Shown here: one piece after another, positions 60,908 to 64,000 of the stretch
Position numbering within the stretch: position 1 is the first letter of the stretch
Layout: every line of letters starts with the position of its first letter
NCBI RefSeq assembly: GCF_002252985.1
Contig: NZ_NHPJ01000114.1
Span: 1 to 64,000, forward strand
Length of the DNA stretch: 64,000 nt
Direction: 5' to 3'
Origin: Halorubrum halodurans
GTDB taxonomy: Archaea > Halobacteriota > Halobacteria > Halobacteriales > Haloferacaceae
The notes under the pieces: generated by a model
Databases searched by the model: none
Told to the model about the DNA's origin: nothing
Seen by the model: only the letters and a program-made list of their open reading frames with translations
Made by a program: the position numbers and the translations under genes

Positions 60908-62198
60908 GACGCTTCAAGCAACGTTCGCGCCACCGACTGCGCACAAGCAGTCGAAACTCAACGACCTGCTCGACACGTACCGTGACGGTCTGCAAGAGGC
61001 GTTCGACGCCGGGGCGAGTACCATGTCGGCGGTGAGTGACATCGTGACGCCCTACGACCTGCCATATCAGGCCAAAGCCGCTCTCTGCAACTACGTCCCG
61101 AAACTCCGCAAGACATACGACGCCAAGGAGGTGGACGACGACCACCCGATACGGCTCACGAACCAAGCCGCGAAGTTTGACCACTCCGACGAACGCGACT
61201 ACGAGTTCACGTGGTGGGTTCCGCGTCTCGGTCGGGGAACGAACTTCTGGATACCGCTCCGTATCAACCCCGAACAGGAAGACCTCTGGCACGACCTCGT
61301 ATCTGAGGATGCGAAGGCGGGAGAGATACGGCTTCAACAGCATCGGAAGAACTGGGTACTGCACGTCACCGTCGAGTACCCGGTCGAAGAACCAGCGACG
61401 GACGGTGACGCCACACACATCGGCTTAGACATCGGAGAAACCGCCCTCATCACGGGCTGTGCCCTCAAGGGCGGTTCTCCGACTGACCCGTTCGTGAGTA
61501 GCGGAAGCAGAGCGAAGCATCTCCGCAAAGAGATGCACACGACCCTGAAACGACTCCAAGAGCGTGACGCATCCGTGTGGCGGATTGACGACCGATTCAG
61601 CCACTACCAGAACGCGCTCACCGACATCGTGGAGAAGACGTCTCGGCAAGCCGTTGAGTACGCCACACAGTTCGAGAACCCCGTGTTGGTGATGGAGGAC
61701 TTGACGTACATCCGTGAGCGTCTCGACTACGGGAAATACATAAATCGTCGCCTTCACTCGTGGGCGTTCGCCCGACTCCAAGGGCGCATCGAGGACAAGG
61801 CGACGGAAGAAGGCGTCCCGGTCGAGTACGTGAATCCGGCGTACACCTCGCAGACGTGCCACTCGTGCCACCGAATCGGTCAGCGGGACTCCCAAGCCGA
61901 GTTTCGGTGTCCGAACGACGACTGCCACGTTTCAACGTTTCAGGCCGACATCAACGCTTCCGCGAATATCGCACGACGGGTTGACCCGTGGGGAGAGAGC
62001 GTCCCGCTTGACAAGGCGGGACGCGATGACTCGCCTCGGGATGGGCGCGGTTGTGACACCGCCACGACTCACCGTGAGAAGAGCGTACCAGCGCAGATGA
62101 CGCTCACAGCCTACGAAGAGTCGGAACCCTCTGCCAGCGTTCACGAGACGCAGTCTCGTGAACCAACCAGAACCGGAGGTTCTGGTGACGACGACTGA
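60891..62198 (+). CDS. tnpB: TnpB RNA-guided nuclease
   Basis: A 435-residue TnpB, GTG start at 60891. RuvC motifs: HIGLDIGETALITGC, VLVMEDLTYIRERLD and FQADINASANIARR; zinc ribbon QTCHSCHRIG ... FRCPNDDC. The 70-residue tail after the last motif has no known function. It resembles the TnpB at 40474 more than the one at 37875. The guide RNA would come from its 3' end, with a guide part past 62252 that matches the end of the next gene. Confidence 0.92.
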   Translation: MTTITKTLQATFAPPTAHKQSKLNDLLDTYRDGLQEAFDAGASTMSAVSDIVTPYDLPYQAKAALCNYVPKLRKTYDAKEVDDDHPIRLTNQAAKFDHSDERDYEFTWWVPRLGRGTNFWIPLRINPEQEDLWHDLVSEDAKAGEIRLQQHRKNWVLHVTVEYPVEEPATDGDATHIGLDIGETALITGCALKGGSPTDPFVSSGSRAKHLRKEMHTTLKRLQERDASVWRIDDRFSHYQNALTDIVEKTSRQAVEYATQFENPVLVMEDLTYIRERLDYGKYINRRLHSWAFARLQGRIEDKATEEGVPVEYVNPAYTSQTCHSCHRIGQRDSQAEFRCPNDDCHVSTFQADINASANIARRVDPWGESVPLDKAGRDDSPRDGRGCDTATTHREKSVPAQMTLTAYEESEPSASVHETQSREPTRTGGSGDDD

Positions 62199-62248
62199 CT
62201 GGTATTCCCCATGCGTGGGAAGCCTCGCCGTTTACCGCGAGGAGGATG

Positions 62249-62542
62249 TCACGCAATCCGTCTGACTGACTCAAGTCCCGAGACACCAGCCAGTCTGTCT
62301 CTGACTTCCTCCTCGCCAATCGCCGTAGCCCACCGGACCGTAATTTCGACGGTAATGAGTGTTGCCGACAGCTGTGGCTCGATACTATCCAGTTCGTCAA
62401 TCGTGACGTCATCGATAGTTTCGGGCCGCGAGAGACGCTTCTCAGCGTCAGTGACGAGGTCCCCATCCGTGCCGCAGGGGATTCGAATCGTCACGACTGC
62501 AATTGTCGTCGATTCTGGGTCGGTGGTATTGGATACTGCCAT
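62249..62542 (-). CDS. Hypothetical protein, C-terminus set by an IS end
   Basis: A 97-residue protein: TTIAVVTIRIPCGTDGDLVT, then SIEPQLSATLITVEITVRWA. Family unknown. Its stop codon (TGA, 62249-62251) lies in the right end of the tnpB element, so the original protein may have been longer. It is 59 bp downstream of the tRNA-like gene on the same strand, in line with the Ro60 gene. Confidence 0.55.
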   Translation of the reverse strand: MAVSNTTDPESTTIAVVTIRIPCGTDGDLVTDAEKRLSRPETIDDVTIDELDSIEPQLSATLITVEITVRWATAIGEEEVRDRLAGVSGLESVRRIA

Positions 62543-62601
62543 ACTATCATCTCCGTTGAGACGCGTCTCACGGGCCAGATGTTCGACAACTGTACTCCGA
62601 G

Positions 62602-62674
62602 TGCGCGAGGGACGATTCGAACGCCCGTCTCAGTCGTGGCACGACCGCGTGTTTCCGAACTCCACCACTCGCGC
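62602..62674 (-). tRNA. tRNA-Gly (GCC) or tRNA-like RNA
   Basis: On the minus strand: 7-bp acceptor stem GCGCGAG/CTCGCGC, discriminator A, D-arm GTG...CAC with A14, G18-G19 and A21, anticodon stem CGGTC/GACTG, loop GTGCCAC with anticodon GCC, and T-arm GGGCG-TTCGAAT-CGTCC. 73 nt, no CCA encoded. Position 32 is G and pairs with C38, so the anticodon loop could close to five bases, which is unusual. It lies 27 bp downstream of the Ro60 gene on the same strand, where bacterial rsr loci keep a tRNA-like Y RNA. Confidence 0.8.
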
Positions 62675-62701
62675 ATCCTCAAAGAAAAGATACAGACAGG
62701 G

Positions 62702-64000
62702 CTAGGTCGGCTCGAACGCCTCGATCTCATCGATGATCTGCTTCGGATCCTCGGCGTGTTCGATGAACGAGAGGACGTTCTCCGACCATCCCGAGATGTT
62801 GTAGACGTTCTCGTAGCCTTCTGGCGTCACCAGGTCGCCGTAGGCCGCGAGGTCGACGAGATACAGCGTGGTGTCAGCAGACACCTCGTCCCGATACGCA
62901 TCGAACGCGTCTTTGACCGTCTGGGAATCGCGGGCCGTGAACGGCGTGTTGTCCCAGATCTGCATATCGGTGAAGACGACGATGCGTTCGACGGGCTCAC
63001 CTCGCTCGCGGAGGTAATCGATTGCCTTCCAGCCGTTCGTCGAGTTCCCGATGTCTTTGTCGATCGCCAACACCGCCGCTTGGCGCTGCAGGACTGGCGT
63101 GTCGACGTGCATCGGAACGGTCTGGAAGTCGTCGCCGAACCCGCCGATGTCAGCACCCTGGTCGGCCAGGATCGCACCGAACAACGCACCGATCTCCTTC
63201 AGTCGGAGCGTGCTGTTCGCGGACAGCGGCTGATCCATCGACCCCGACAGGTCGACCGCGACAAAGGTATCGCCGAATCCGCCAGGCACCGTCTCGACCG
63301 CGACATCAATTGCGTCTTCGAGCCACTGCTCGACCGTCGGTGCCTGGACAGCCGCGTCTTGCAGCGCGGTGTAGGCCTGGTAGTACCGGAACGGGTACAG
63401 CGGCGCGTGCCGGACTGCCTCCAGGTCGAGGTGATCCACGACGGTGTCCTCCGGCACGCCGGCTTCGAGCATGTTCCGGAGGTTCCGGATCGACGCGAAG
63501 ATGGGCAGCGTGTACTCGTCGTCCTCGATGAGCAGTTCCCAGGCGGCTTGGGTGTTGCCGCGCTCGGAGATAACCGTCTCCCACGTGTTCGGCGCCGGCA
63601 ACGGGTCGACGTCGGGATAATCGTCGAGGCCACCACGCATGAACCGCTCGAAGAGCGCTTCCTGCTCAGCGTCGACGGGCGTGGGGTGGACGCGGTTGAA
63701 GACGTCGTGCAGCGTCACCTCGCGCCGCGACAGCTCGTACTTGCCCAGCGTGTAGGCGTCGGCCATCTCCACCAGCGCATCCTCGATCCCGCGTCGAAGC
63801 GGCCACGGGGCAGTCCCGCCGAACAGCTGGTCGTGGACAGCGAGGGCGGTCGCCGTCTCGTCCATCCGCTGGATGATCGCTGGTGCCCATTCGCGGATGA
63901 GCGACTCAGGGGAGTCGTCCTTGAACCGGTCGTCGTTGGCTGCCAGCACGAGCAGGACCTGGGGGATGTCCCGCAGGTAGAGTTCCTGACGCGCGTACGC
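62702..64000 (-). CDS. Ro60/TROVE RNA-binding protein (5' end outside window)
   Basis: The frame runs through 64000, so the N-terminus is missing. TROVE part: RQELYLRDIPQVLLVLAAND near the window edge, NTWETVISERGNTQAAWELL and LPIFASIRNLRNMLEAGVPE, typical of Ro60/Rsr HEAT-like repeats. C-terminal von Willebrand A domain: FVAVDLSGSMDQPL (MIDAS DxSxS) and IVVFTDMQIWDN. Ro60 proteins bind Y RNAs and misfolded RNAs and help in RNA quality control. At least 433 residues are visible. Followed by a tRNA-like gene, which suggests a Y-RNA-like partner. Confidence 0.88.
   Translation of the reverse strand, partial: AYARQELYLRDIPQVLLVLAANDDRFKDDSPESLIREWAPAIIQRMDETATALAVHDQLFGGTAPWPLRRGIEDALVEMADAYTLGKYELSRREVTLHDVFNRVHPTPVDAEQEALFERFMRGGLDDYPDVDPLPAPNTWETVISERGNTQAAWELLIEDDEYTLPIFASIRNLRNMLEAGVPEDTVVDHLDLEAVRHAPLYPFRYYQAYTALQDAAVQAPTVEQWLEDAIDVAVETVPGGFGDTFVAVDLSGSMDQPLSANSTLRLKEIGALFGAILADQGADIGGFGDDFQTVPMHVDTPVLQRQAAVLAIDKDIGNSTNGWKAIDYLRERGEPVERIVVFTDMQIWDNTPFTARDSQTVKDAFDAYRDEVSADTTLYLVDLAAYGDLVTPEGYENVYNISGWSENVLSFIEHAEDPKQIIDEIEAFEPT

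Larger units (their letters stand above)
60645..62252 (+). mobile_element. IS1341-type element (tnpB plus small gene)
   Basis: Left end near 60645 with a hairpin CCCACCG/CGGCGGG-like stretch at 60650-60670 and GTGAATC; right end GCCTCGCCGTTTACCGCGAGG then GGATGTCA, ending at about 62252. Both ends match the element at 37813-39250. It contains a small gene and a tnpB. No tnpA. Confidence 0.75.

Noticed and set aside
63022-63531. 169-residue frame antisense to Ro60
   Set aside because: Arg/Ser/Pro-rich shadow; the minus-strand frame has TROVE and vWA motifs.
1-64000. CRISPR array
   Set aside because: I found no regularly spaced repeats with unique spacers; the phased repeats at 33611-33990 are origin iterons with very short spacing and no cas genes.

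Overview
The window is haloarchaeal DNA (class Halobacteria). The encoded proteins are strongly acidic. It carries three Orc1/Cdc6-type initiators (two next to ORB-type repeats with G-runs), HTH_10 (bacterio-opsin-activator type) regulators, a deoxyhypusine synthase, a PadR regulator, several IS200/IS605-IS1341 elements and a haloarchaeal ParA. The mixture of replication genes, partition genes, transposons, defence genes and broken genes suggests a megaplasmid, chromid or integrated plasmid island. The two ends look more like stable genome: a P1B metal ATPase with an FmdE-like protein on the left, and a Ro60/TROVE protein with a tRNA on the right.

Layout. 0-1.6 kb: 3' end of a metal ATPase and an FmdE-like protein. 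2-3.6 kb: ParA, an acidic partner and CGTT-rich repeats. 3.7-8.6 kb: a helix-turn-helix gene with a broken nucleotidyltransferase partner, PadR, a GNAT, a GIY-YIG protein and a serine recombinase. 9-13.4 kb: a large sensor-regulator, a small zinc protein and glutamate dehydrogenase. 13.8-16.6 kb: two uracil-DNA-glycosylase-like proteins. 16.9-28.8 kb: a helicase/methylase/ATPase defence cassette (the Hma-type gene set) interrupted by an opposite-strand DUF3800 gene that is followed at once by two tandem 59-nt hairpins. 29-31 kb: a methylase remnant, deoxyhypusine synthase and a wHTH. 32.2-34.1 kb: Orc1/Cdc6 and a 20-bp-phased iteron origin. 34-45 kb: metabolic genes, IS elements, an Orc-like AAA protein and a PD-(D/E)XK protein. 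45-48 kb: a regulator and a DUF234 ATPase. 48-56.5 kb: a replication/repair module (RecA-fold protein, small partner, DEDD exonuclease, family-B polymerase). 56.5-59.3 kb: a second Orc1/Cdc6 flanked on both sides by a different ORB family. 59.3-64 kb: a DUF6788-like gene, a third HTH paralogue, a TnpB element, a tRNA-Gly-like gene and a Ro60/TROVE gene.

The most interesting signals are these. (1) Four near-identical palindromes (TTAACCAACA, 20-22 bp, TGTTGGTTAA) lie upstream of the RecA-fold operon, a truncated copy of it, the polymerase and a small gene. They define a candidate regulon whose parts (RecA fold without Walker A, polymerase with eroded exonuclease and altered motifs B and C, separate intact exonuclease) recall the bacterial ImuA/ImuB/DnaE2 mutasome. 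(2) Two tandem 59-nt hairpins have four compensatory base-pair changes and an almost invariant loop, directly behind DUF3800. (3) Three copies of an HTH regulator occur, each followed by an AbiEii-like nucleotidyltransferase that is intact once and broken twice. (4) Two Orc1/Cdc6 origins with distinct iterons lie 25 kb apart. (5) A tRNA-Gly-like gene with an unusual anticodon loop sits directly downstream of Ro60. All function calls come from reading motifs; no database search was run.
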